64,000 nucleotides of DNA from Sphingobacteriales bacterium (GTDB taxonomy: Bacteria; Bacteroidota; Bacteroidia; Sphingobacteriales; Sphingobacteriaceae), in the NCBI GenBank assembly GCA_004293485.1, contig RDYW01000032.1:33849-97848 (forward strand), in the 5' to 3' direction. Within the stretch, counting starts at the first letter, position 1. Every line of letters starts with the position of its first letter. The position numbers and the translations under genes are program-made. Shown here piece by piece: positions 37,724-46,391 of this stretch. The notes beneath the pieces are model-generated. The model saw nothing but the letters and a program-made list of their open reading frames with translations, had not been told where the DNA came from and made no database searches.

Positions 37724-40700
37724 ATGATTTATAATACATTTAAAAAGTGCTTGGCATTGCTGTTTTTTTTTAGTGTAATTACACATTACACCACTAAAGC
37801 ACAGCTTGGTAACGAGTGGATAAAAGCATCACAAAAATATGTAAAAATAAAAATTAGCACCGAAGGCTTGTACAGCATTTCGTACACCCAAATAATGCAA
37901 GCTGGCCTAACTACTAGCACCATCGACCCTAAAAAAATTCAATTATTTAACAAAGGAAAACAAGTGCCCTTGCTTGTAAGTGGCAATCAAACCACACTAA
38001 CACCTACTGATAATGTAACCTTTTACGGCCAAGCTAATGATGCAAGTTTAGATAAAATATTATATCCTAAACAAACCGATTTGCCCAACAGCGAAGTAAG
38101 TTTATTTGAAGACGCAAACTATTATTTTTTAACTTACAGCGAAACCGAAAACGGTTTAAGGTATCAAATTAAAAACATAAGCAAAAACGGTTTAACACCC
38201 GAAAATTTTGTAATTGCCAAAAGCAGGTTAAATTTATCGAGCAGTTATTACCCCGGAGCGTATTTATTTGCCGAAATTACTTACTCAGAATATATTGCTG
38301 GCGAGGGTTATTTAGGGGGCACATATGGCCGAGGGAAAAGCACAAGCATTAATTTAAATACCCCAAACTTTGCGCCCAATACAGGTTTCGAAACTTTGGC
38401 CTCGTATTACGTTGCTGGTAGGTCCGATTCGCAATCAGGGAATATACGCGGAAATCACCACTTAAAAATTACCGCCAATGGAGTAACCGCGGCCGATACC
38501 ACTTTTAGGGGCTACAATGTAATTAGGCAACAAAAAAAAACTGCATTAGGAAATTTACCATCGGTTAGTACGGTTGTTTTTCAGTCGGTAGACGATTTAA
38601 CAACTAATCCAAATTTTACCGATTTTCAGGCACCCGGCTATTTCGAAATTACATACCCTCGTATGGTAAATTTAAGTGGTGTAAATAATTTAAAATTTGG
38701 CTTAAATACCACCCAAGTAAATAGTTATTTAAAATTTACGAATAGCACTATTGCCAACGCCATTATTTTAGATATTAGCAGCAATAGCATTTATACCGAA
38801 ACCAAAAATGCAGGAGATGCCGAATTTGTAGTAGAAGCAAAAGCCGAAATTATGTATTATTTAGCCGATTTAAACACCACAAATCCGGTTGTTATCGAAG
38901 AGGTTACATTTAAAAACTTTAGAGTTAATGATATAAAACCGTTTTTAATAATTTCAAATAAAAATTTTAGCGCTGGAGCTGAGGCTTATAAAGCGTATAA
39001 CGAAACCCGAAACCTGCCTACCGTATTGGCCTACACCGACGATTTGTATAACGAATTTTATTACGGTTTTCATCACCCTATGGCTATACGAAACTTTGTA
39101 AATTGGGGATTATTGGCTAATGTAGAATTAAAACCAAAATATTTATTATTGTTAGGCAATGGTGCCGAGTACGCCAAAAATAATTTGGCTATTGATTTTG
39201 TGCCTACTATAGGGTATCCACCATCGGATAATATGCTTACTTCGGGCTTAAATGGGTCGAGGCTAGAACCTGGGCTAATAACTGGCCGCGTACCCGCCAT
39301 CAACAACCAAGATATAGACAATTATCTAAGCAAAATAAAAACGTATAACCAACTACCCGATTCGCTGTGGCGTAAAAATTTATTACACATATCGGGCGGA
39401 AAAACATTAAACGAAAACGAAAGTTTTGCTTTTTATCAAACAGCTTTTTTTAACCAAGCCAAAGCCGAAAATTTTGGTGCTAAGCTATCAAGTATCAAAA
39501 AAAATATAAACTCACCCATTACCGAAAACCAAACCGAAAGGGTAATACGCGAAACCAATAAAGGCCTATCATTAATTTCGTATTTTGGCCACGGGGCATC
39601 TACAGGCACCGAAATTTCGTTTGGACTAGCCAAAAACTACGATAACAAAGATAAGCCAGCCGTGTATATTGTAAATGGCTGTAGCACAGGAGATATTTTT
39701 AGTTTTTCGAACTCCTTGGCCGAGCAGTTTATTATGCAAAAAGATTATGGAGGCATAGCTTGGATAGCAACCACCAGCGAGGGGGTTGGCAACGAATTAT
39801 TTTCGGCCACTTCGCTGTTTTATAAAAATTGGTTTAAAGATGGTTATGGCCAACCAATAAGCGAGGGCCTTAAAAAAGGATTAGCAAGCTACCAAAACCC
39901 TAATAGCCCTAGCAATGTAGCCCATACACGTCAGTACATTTTTATAGGCGACCCTGCTTTAACTTTTTATAGCCCAAGTAAACCCGATTACGAAACCAAA
40001 AATGCTTACTTTTACCCTACGGTAAATAACCAAAATTCGAGCTTACCTACGCTATCTTTAAAATTAAAAATAGAAAATCCTGGTAAGGCAATAAGCGATA
40101 GTGTGGTGCTTAAAATTACCCGTACGCTTGCCGATAATTCGGTAGTGCAAATACCTAATTTTAAAGTAAAACCCGTTTACAATACCGATACCATTGCCAT
40201 TGAGTTAAGTAACGAAGGGATACCGGCTGCAGGTAACAATAAAATTACTGTATTTATAGACCCAGAGAATAAAGTAAACGAGCTTAATGAAAACAATAAC
40301 CAAGCTACGCTAGATGTATTTTTACCTGGTAATGGTATTAATTTATTGTACCCTATTGATAAAGGTATTGTGGCTACCAACAGCGTTTCGCTTGAAGCCG
40401 AACCCGATGACTTGTATACCAAAAATGCAGAGTATTTTTTTGAGATAGATACGGTTATAACTCTTAACAGCAGTTTTGTAAAAAAATCGCCCATAATTGC
40501 TGCTGGTTTACTGCCCAAATGGATACCCAACATAACTTTTGAAAATGCTAAAGTGTATTATTGGCGAGCCCGAATTAATGCCCCGCTTGATAAAGGCGGC
40601 GCTTGGTCTTCTGCATCGTTTACTTATTTGCCCAATACAGCCGACGGTGTAAATATTTCCCATACCTCGCAGTTGCAAAACATGAGCTTAAAAAACATAA

Positions 40701-42649
40701 ATTTTGATAGCAATAGTGGTAAATTTAGTTTTTCGACCAATTTATTTTTTACCACAATACAAACCCGTGGCGATGATGCCTCTAACGCCAACGAAAGACG
40801 GCTAAGGGTACGTGGGCAAGATGCAATAGCCTACAACAACCCCGATTTTTCGGGCTTTTCGATAGCCAGTTACCACAATAAAATTTTTGATAATATTTTT
40901 AGTTACCCTAGCCCTCATAACTTTAAGGCAGGGCTTTACCCTGTGAATGGCTATTCGGGTCAGTTTTTTTGGGATATTAACAATCCAGTAGAAGTAGATT
41001 CGATGGTGGCTTACATTAACCAAATACCTAATGGCTATTATGTAATGGGTATTAATGGTTTAAATATTGCAATAAACCAGTTGCCTACATACGCCAAAAA
41101 TGCCCTAAAAAGTATTGGTTTAAACAAGTTTGAATTGGTAAATGCTGGCGAACCATACATGTTTTGGGGCGTAAAAGGAGCAAGCCCAGGCACAGCCGAA
41201 GAGTTTACCGCCGATTATGCTTCGGCAACACCAGCAAGGTCGCAATTGATTCGATTTACCAAAGCATACACCTATAATGTGAACAACGGTTTTATAGTAT
41301 CCGAAAAAATAGGGCCAGCAAAAGTATGGGAAAAAGCACAGTTTGATTTTTATAAAAAGGCTTCCGATGCAGTTACTTTTAGCATTGTTGGAATAGCAAA
41401 AAATGGAAACGAAACCACTATTTTACAAAACATTAGTGCTAACGAAGTAGATATTTCGGGCATAAGTGCAACAGCTTACCCGTACCTAAAAATAAAAGCC
41501 GATGTGGTAGATAAAGTTGATTTTGATGTGCCTGATTTAAAATACTGGCGCATATTATACCAACCCGTAGCTGAATTAACATTTAACCCCGAGTTTAAAG
41601 ATGTTTTTAAATCTTTAACCGTACAAGAGGGCGATAGCACACACTGGGAAATAGGAATTACCAACTTATCGGATTACGATTCGGAAGCCATGAATGTTGC
41701 CGCCACCCTGCTAAAAGCCGATAAAACTATGGTAAGTAAAACCCCTATTGGCCTACCCAAACTTGCACCACATACCAGCACTACCATAAAAATTGCTGAT
41801 GGCACAAAAGGCTTGGGCGGTAAAAATAATTTAAAATTACAGCTACAAGTATCAAAAGATGCAGAGCTATATCCCTTTAACAACACCTTATCTAAAGAAT
41901 ATACCGTAAATAAAGATGTAAAAGAACCGATAGTAAACGTGGTTTTTGATGGTAAAAGCATTATAAACGGCGAAATTGTTTCGCCACAGCCCGTTATAAG
42001 TATTACCACCATCGATGAAAATAAACTATTATTACTTAACGATACCGATACTACACTTACCGAGGTGTACCTAAAAAAACCCGATGCCAATAATTATACC
42101 CGATTATTTTACAGTAACAACGAACTAAAAATTAAACCATCATCCAAAACAGGTGTAAATAAATTAAATGTAGAATACTTAACCGCAAGCCCATTTGAAG
42201 ACGGTATATATACCCTAAAAATACGCAGCAAAGATGCAAGTGGAAACTACAATACCAGCAACGATTATATTATTGATTTTGAATGTATTAATAAATCGGA
42301 AATAACAAATTTTTACCCCTACCCTAATCCCTGTACAACCAGTATGCGTTTTGTATTTACCCTTACGGGTATAAAAATACCCGACGATATAAAAATTACT
42401 ATTTTTACAGCTACAGGAAAGGTAATACGAGAAGTATTTAAAAACGAACTTGGCAATATTAGGGTAGGAAACAACATATCAGATTTTGCATGGGATGGTA
42501 CCGACCAGTATGGCGATAGGCTGGCCAATGGTGTTTATTTTTATAAAGTAACTGTAAAAAATTACAACGATGCGCAAATAGGCAAACGCAAAACCGAAGG
42601 CGACGGTTTGTTTAATAAAAACATCGGAAAAATTTATTTGTTGAGGTAA
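37724..42649 (+). CDS. porU2: PorU2-type C25 peptidase of the type IX secretion system
   Basis: 1641 residues. Signal peptide (~1-26, ending TTKAQ). The PorU-like N-terminal part has VKIKISTEGLYSISYTQIMQ and FYGQANDASLDKILYPKQ. The gingipain/C25 catalytic domain spans ~420-770 (FLIISNKNFSAGAEAYKAYN, LLLLGNGAEYAK); catalytic His sits in ISYFGHGAS and Cys in IVNGCSTGD, so both are intact. A CARDB-like domain (LNENNNQATLDVFL) and further beta-sandwich domains follow, then a FlgD/T9SS-type C-terminus (FYPYPNPCTTSMRFVFTLTG, LANGVYFYKVTVKN). Much longer than classical PorU (~1150 residues). Predicted cell-surface sortase-like enzyme or cargo peptidase; which is not resolved. Confidence 0.88.
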   Translation: MIYNTFKKCLALLFFFSVITHYTTKAQLGNEWIKASQKYVKIKISTEGLYSISYTQIMQAGLTTSTIDPKKIQLFNKGKQVPLLVSGNQTTLTPTDNVTFYGQANDASLDKILYPKQTDLPNSEVSLFEDANYYFLTYSETENGLRYQIKNISKNGLTPENFVIAKSRLNLSSSYYPGAYLFAEITYSEYIAGEGYLGGTYGRGKSTSINLNTPNFAPNTGFETLASYYVAGRSDSQSGNIRGNHHLKITANGVTAADTTFRGYNVIRQQKKTALGNLPSVSTVVFQSVDDLTTNPNFTDFQAPGYFEITYPRMVNLSGVNNLKFGLNTTQVNSYLKFTNSTIANAIILDISSNSIYTETKNAGDAEFVVEAKAEIMYYLADLNTTNPVVIEEVTFKNFRVNDIKPFLIISNKNFSAGAEAYKAYNETRNLPTVLAYTDDLYNEFYYGFHHPMAIRNFVNWGLLANVELKPKYLLLLGNGAEYAKNNLAIDFVPTIGYPPSDNMLTSGLNGSRLEPGLITGRVPAINNQDIDNYLSKIKTYNQLPDSLWRKNLLHISGGKTLNENESFAFYQTAFFNQAKAENFGAKLSSIKKNINSPITENQTERVIRETNKGLSLISYFGHGASTGTEISFGLAKNYDNKDKPAVYIVNGCSTGDIFSFSNSLAEQFIMQKDYGGIAWIATTSEGVGNELFSATSLFYKNWFKDGYGQPISEGLKKGLASYQNPNSPSNVAHTRQYIFIGDPALTFYSPSKPDYETKNAYFYPTVNNQNSSLPTLSLKLKIENPGKAISDSVVLKITRTLADNSVVQIPNFKVKPVYNTDTIAIELSNEGIPAAGNNKITVFIDPENKVNELNENNNQATLDVFLPGNGINLLYPIDKGIVATNSVSLEAEPDDLYTKNAEYFFEIDTVITLNSSFVKKSPIIAAGLLPKWIPNITFENAKVYYWRARINAPLDKGGAWSSASFTYLPNTADGVNISHTSQLQNMSLKNINFDSNSGKFSFSTNLFFTTIQTRGDDASNANERRLRVRGQDAIAYNNPDFSGFSIASYHNKIFDNIFSYPSPHNFKAGLYPVNGYSGQFFWDINNPVEVDSMVAYINQIPNGYYVMGINGLNIAINQLPTYAKNALKSIGLNKFELVNAGEPYMFWGVKGASPGTAEEFTADYASATPARSQLIRFTKAYTYNVNNGFIVSEKIGPAKVWEKAQFDFYKKASDAVTFSIVGIAKNGNETTILQNISANEVDISGISATAYPYLKIKADVVDKVDFDVPDLKYWRILYQPVAELTFNPEFKDVFKSLTVQEGDSTHWEIGITNLSDYDSEAMNVAATLLKADKTMVSKTPIGLPKLAPHTSTTIKIADGTKGLGGKNNLKLQLQVSKDAELYPFNNTLSKEYTVNKDVKEPIVNVVFDGKSIINGEIVSPQPVISITTIDENKLLLLNDTDTTLTEVYLKKPDANNYTRLFYSNNELKIKPSSKTGVNKLNVEYLTASPFEDGIYTLKIRSKDASGNYNTSNDYIIDFECINKSEITNFYPYPNPCTTSMRFVFTLTGIKIPDDIKITIFTATGKVIREVFKNELGNIRVGNNISDFAWDGTDQYGDRLANGVYFYKVTVKNYNDAQIGKRKTEGDGLFNKNIGKIYLLR

Positions 42650-42685
42650 ATAGGCACTTTTACCTTAAAATATTTTACAATTTTT

Positions 42686-43543
42686 ATGTTAAACGAAAAA
42701 GAAATTACAGCGGTTATTAAACTACTTGATGACCCCGACCAATATATTTACCATCAAATAGAACATAAAATACTGTCGTACGGTAGCCCAGTAATTAGTT
42801 ACCTTGAGGATGCTTGGGCACAATCGTTTGATGCTTTACTACAAAAACGGATCGAAAACCTTGTTCATAAAATTCAGTTTAATACGTTAAAACACGATTT
42901 AGCCTTATGGCACCACAGCGGAAATTTCGATTTACTAAAAGGCATATTGCTTGTAAATAAATACCAATATCCCGACCTCGACGAACAAAAAATAATTAAC
43001 CAAATTGAAGCTATAAAACGCGAAATATGGCTACAGTTAATGTACGAAACCAATCCTACCGAAACCGTAAAAATTATTAACAATGTGTTTTATAACCAAT
43101 TTCGCTTTTCGGGCAATACCCTTCATCATCAAGACCCTCAAAATTCGTACATAAGCCAAGTATTAGAAAGTAAAAAAGGTAACCAAATAAGTTTAGCTAT
43201 CATATATTCTATAGTTGCACAAAAACTTGATATACCTATTTATGGCGTAAACCTTCCACAACATTTTATATTGGCTTATGTAGATGAGTTAAAAAATAAA
43301 GAAGAAGAATCATCGGTTTTATTTTATATCAATACCTTTAATAAGGGATACACCTTTGGCAAACGAGATATCGACCAATTTTTACGCCAATTAAACATCC
43401 GGCCTAGCCCAGCATTTTATACACCTTGCAGCAATGTTGAAATTATAAAACGAGTGTTACGAAATTTAATATCATCGTACCAAAAAGCAGGCTCGAACGA
43501 TAAAGCGATAGAAGTAGAGGCATTAATAAAAATTTTAACGTAG
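42686..43543 (+). CDS. SirB1-type transglutaminase-like protein
   Basis: 285 residues, cytoplasmic. The central block ESKKGNQISLAIIYSIVAQK followed by LDIPIYGVNLPQHFILAYVD is the Transglut_core2/SirB1 signature. These proteins are transglutaminase-fold relatives that usually lack a full catalytic triad; the position equivalent to the catalytic Cys is not evident here, while the His in PQHF is kept. The N-terminal ~90 residues are helical and HEAT-like. Function unknown. 36 nt after porU2 and 38 nt before the exonuclease, so possibly in one transcript. Confidence 0.85.
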   Translation: MLNEKEITAVIKLLDDPDQYIYHQIEHKILSYGSPVISYLEDAWAQSFDALLQKRIENLVHKIQFNTLKHDLALWHHSGNFDLLKGILLVNKYQYPDLDEQKIINQIEAIKREIWLQLMYETNPTETVKIINNVFYNQFRFSGNTLHHQDPQNSYISQVLESKKGNQISLAIIYSIVAQKLDIPIYGVNLPQHFILAYVDELKNKEEESSVLFYINTFNKGYTFGKRDIDQFLRQLNIRPSPAFYTPCSNVEIIKRVLRNLISSYQKAGSNDKAIEVEALIKILT

Positions 43544-43581
43544 CCTTTTAATACCTTTAAGTATAATTTGTTAAAATAAGG

Positions 43582-44292
43582 ATGAGAAAAAATCTACTTT
43601 TTATTGATACCGAGGCTACCGGCCTACCTAAAAAGTGGAACTTACCTTACAGCAAAACTAAAAACTGGCCTCATATTGTACAACTAGCTTGGCTAATTTA
43701 CGATGCCAGCGGACAAGAAATTAAAAGAGAAAACCATTATATTAACGAAACCGATTTTAAAATATCGGCCCAAGCCCAAAAAATACACGCTATTAGCCCG
43801 CACTTAATAGCTAACAAGGGCAAAAGTAGGCAAGATGTAATGCATTTACTTGCGCAAGATGTACAGCATTATCAGCCAATGCTTGTTGGGCATTTTATAG
43901 AATTAGATTTACATTTGCTTAACGCCGATTTTTATAGGGCGGGCATCAATAATGATTTAAAAAAAAATCCTGTATTTTGTACCATGCTTGCCAGTACTAA
44001 ATATGTGCAAAATTATGGCGTAAAGCATTTAAGGCTAGGCCAATTATTTAATATCCTTTTTGATAAAAAAGCCGAAAATATGCATAATGCCTTGGCCGAT
44101 GCTTATGCTACCGCCCAATGCTTTTTCGAACTCATAAAAAGAGGCGACATAACCCCCGAATTAATTGAGCAACAGCAACAAATCATACATAAAAAACAAT
44201 ACCACAACGACAACTACGTAAAGTGGGCTTACCTTACATTTGTAACAATATTAATAGGTATAATAATTTATTTGATATGGACAAAAAGCTAG
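43582..44292 (+). CDS. DEDDh 3'-5' exonuclease (DnaQ-like), membrane-tailed
   Basis: 236 residues. Exo I FIDTEATGLPKKW (Asp, Glu), Exo II HFIELDLHLLNADF (Asp) and Exo III HNALADAYATAQCF (His, Asp) give a complete DEDDh set, so it should be a 3'-5' exonuclease. Unusually, it ends in a hydrophobic helix (YLTFVTILIGIIIYLIW), suggesting attachment to the inner membrane. Its last 16 nt overlap the start of the cNMP/CBS/DUF294 gene, so the two are translationally coupled. A DnaQ-like exonuclease next to a DUF294 protein is a recurring pair in bacteria, whose joint function is poorly defined. Confidence 0.9.
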   Translation: MRKNLLFIDTEATGLPKKWNLPYSKTKNWPHIVQLAWLIYDASGQEIKRENHYINETDFKISAQAQKIHAISPHLIANKGKSRQDVMHLLAQDVQHYQPMLVGHFIELDLHLLNADFYRAGINNDLKKNPVFCTMLASTKYVQNYGVKHLRLGQLFNILFDKKAENMHNALADAYATAQCFFELIKRGDITPELIEQQQQIIHKKQYHNDNYVKWAYLTFVTILIGIIIYLIWTKS

Positions 44293-46184
44293 CAACAATT
44301 AAAAATATTTCGCCTTTTAATTTGTTATCTAACGATATATTGATGGAGGTTTCGCAATTTTTACAGCCTATTACTTACTTTAAACAAGAAGTATTATACA
44401 GGCAAGGCGAGTCTAAAATGCGGGGTATCGATATTATAATAAAGGGAAGTTACGAAACTTTTTTTTATGATGGCCAAGGTAATAAACGCTCGATAGAAAT
44501 ATATAAATCAGGCGATTGTTATGGAGGTATATCCGTTTTATTAAACCGAAAAAAATCGTTAAAAACAGTTATTGTAAACAGCCAAACCCAAACTTACTTT
44601 TTACATCGTAAGTATTTTAAACAACTGTGCCAAAGCCACGAATCTTTTTTTCAGTATTTTACTGCCGAATTTGGCAAGCGAATGCTGGATGAAGAGTTTG
44701 CCCATTTTTTTAAAAAACCCGAAGACTTTAACGAAAGCTACATAGCAGCCGAACAGCTGTACTCACGCAAAATTGAAAGTCTTGAATTTAGAGAAATAAT
44801 TAGCTGCCCCCATAATACACCAGCGTACCAAACGGCACAAATAATGGCCTTAGCAAAAGTAAGCTGCCTTTTCGTAAAAAATAACGAACAAAAAATTATT
44901 GGCTACGTAACCGATATTACCCTTCGCGATAAAATAATAGCCCAACAGCAAGATGCAAGCCTACCTATTAGTAATTATATTGCCAACCCAACCATTCAAA
45001 TTAACACACAAGCTTATGTGTACGAAGCTTTATTAATGATGTTTAGAACCCAAACACGTTACCTTTTAATAGAAAAAGAGGGCGAGTATATTGGTTTTTT
45101 AAGCCGTAATAAACTATTAAGCGAGCAGGCACAGTCGCCTCTTATGTTTATACAATCGGTAAAATTGGCCAACTCTTTTTCTGAACTAAAAAAAAAATGG
45201 GAAAGCGTAGCGCCTATGGTGTACCAATTATTAAACCGGGGTGTAAATGCCGAAATTGTAAACCAAGTAATTACCACCATTGCCGATACCATTACCCAAA
45301 AAATTATCGATAAAGTAATTGAAAACCTTGGGCAACCGCCTGCTAAATTTGTATTTATGGTTACCGGAAGCGAAGGTAGAAAAGAACTCACCCTTAAAAC
45401 CGACCAAGATAATGCCATTATTTATGAAGATAAAGCCAACGAACAACGAGAAACAGTACGTAAATACTTTTTAAATTTTGCCTCACAAATTTCTACGCAG
45501 CTAAACGATGTAGGCATTGTGTTTTGTAGTGGTGGTTTTATGGCGCAAAACCCCGAGTGGTGCCACTCATTATCGCATTGGAAAAATAATTATAAAAGTT
45601 GGATAGACGATTCGTTACCCGAAACAGTAATAAAGTTTTCTACCTTTTTTGATTGTAGATTGGTATATGGCGAAATTAGTATTATGGATAATTTACGTGA
45701 TTTTTTAGATACAGAATTACAAAAACCCATCGAAAAGTTTTATGTAAATATTGCCAAAAACGCCCTACAATACGAACCCCCACTTACATTTTTTAATAAC
45801 ATACGCACCAAAACTGTGGGCACTCAAGAAGTTTTTGATATTAAAAAAGCGATGACACCCGTGGTAGATTTAGTACGCGTGTATGCCTTACAAAACAGAA
45901 TTTTTGTAGAAAACACAGGCGAACGAATGAAAGCACTAAAAAATTTAGAAATATTTAGCACCACCCAATACAACGATTTATACCAATGTTATTATTTTTT
46001 AATGAGCATGCGCCTAAAAAACCAAGCAAAACAAATTATACAAGACAAAATACTCCCGAATAACCTTATCAACACCTTTAACTTATCTAAAATAGAACTC
46101 GCCACATTAAAAGAAATTTTTAAAACTATTGCCAACTTTCAATCGGGTATTAAAATGACGTTTACAAATAATTTATTGGGGTAA
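44277..46184 (+). CDS. cNMP-binding/CBS/DUF294 putative nucleotidyltransferase
   Basis: 635 residues from ATG at 44277; the frame is open 18 codons further upstream, inside the exonuclease gene, but without family sequence. Domains: cyclic-nucleotide-binding fold ~10-140 (LYRQGESKMRGIDIIIKGSY), a CBS pair ~165-285 (CLFVKNNEQKIIGYVTDITL; RYLLIEKEGEYIGFLSRNKL), nucleotidyltransferase-fold DUF294 ~345-480 with FMVTGSEGRKELTLKTDQDN (Gly-Ser, Asp-x-Asp) and a helical C-terminal substrate domain. This GlnD-like architecture suggests a sensor that transfers a nucleotide to a protein or other target. Overlaps the exonuclease by 16 nt. Confidence 0.9.
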   Translation: MDKKLATIKNISPFNLLSNDILMEVSQFLQPITYFKQEVLYRQGESKMRGIDIIIKGSYETFFYDGQGNKRSIEIYKSGDCYGGISVLLNRKKSLKTVIVNSQTQTYFLHRKYFKQLCQSHESFFQYFTAEFGKRMLDEEFAHFFKKPEDFNESYIAAEQLYSRKIESLEFREIISCPHNTPAYQTAQIMALAKVSCLFVKNNEQKIIGYVTDITLRDKIIAQQQDASLPISNYIANPTIQINTQAYVYEALLMMFRTQTRYLLIEKEGEYIGFLSRNKLLSEQAQSPLMFIQSVKLANSFSELKKKWESVAPMVYQLLNRGVNAEIVNQVITTIADTITQKIIDKVIENLGQPPAKFVFMVTGSEGRKELTLKTDQDNAIIYEDKANEQRETVRKYFLNFASQISTQLNDVGIVFCSGGFMAQNPEWCHSLSHWKNNYKSWIDDSLPETVIKFSTFFDCRLVYGEISIMDNLRDFLDTELQKPIEKFYVNIAKNALQYEPPLTFFNNIRTKTVGTQEVFDIKKAMTPVVDLVRVYALQNRIFVENTGERMKALKNLEIFSTTQYNDLYQCYYFLMSMRLKNQAKQIIQDKILPNNLINTFNLSKIELATLKEIFKTIANFQSGIKMTFTNNLLG

Positions 46185-46189
46185 GAAGA

Positions 46190-46383
46190 GGTTAGTGGGT
46201 AGTGGTTAGTAATTAGTGGGATTGGGTTAAAAACTAATGAATTAATTACAACACATTTAAAACAAAAAAATCAATAATAAACGGGTTGTAAAAATACACT
46301 GCAACTAACTAATTATTAACCACTAATCATTATCAACTGAACACTAACAACTAAACACTAACAACTAGGTACTAACAACTCCC
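46190..46383. repeat. TTAGTGG / CACTAAC repeat cluster
   Basis: Left arm 46190-46220 is built of GGTTAGTGGGTAGTGG-type words. The right arm 46320-46383 has the reverse-complement words in tandem (CACTAACAACTAAACACTAA and onward). The arms can fold on each other over ~100 nt. This type of heptamer-like intergenic repeat is common in Bacteroidota and cyanobacteria. It fills the gap before recQ. Confidence 0.75.
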
Positions 46384-46391
46384 TAAAAAAC

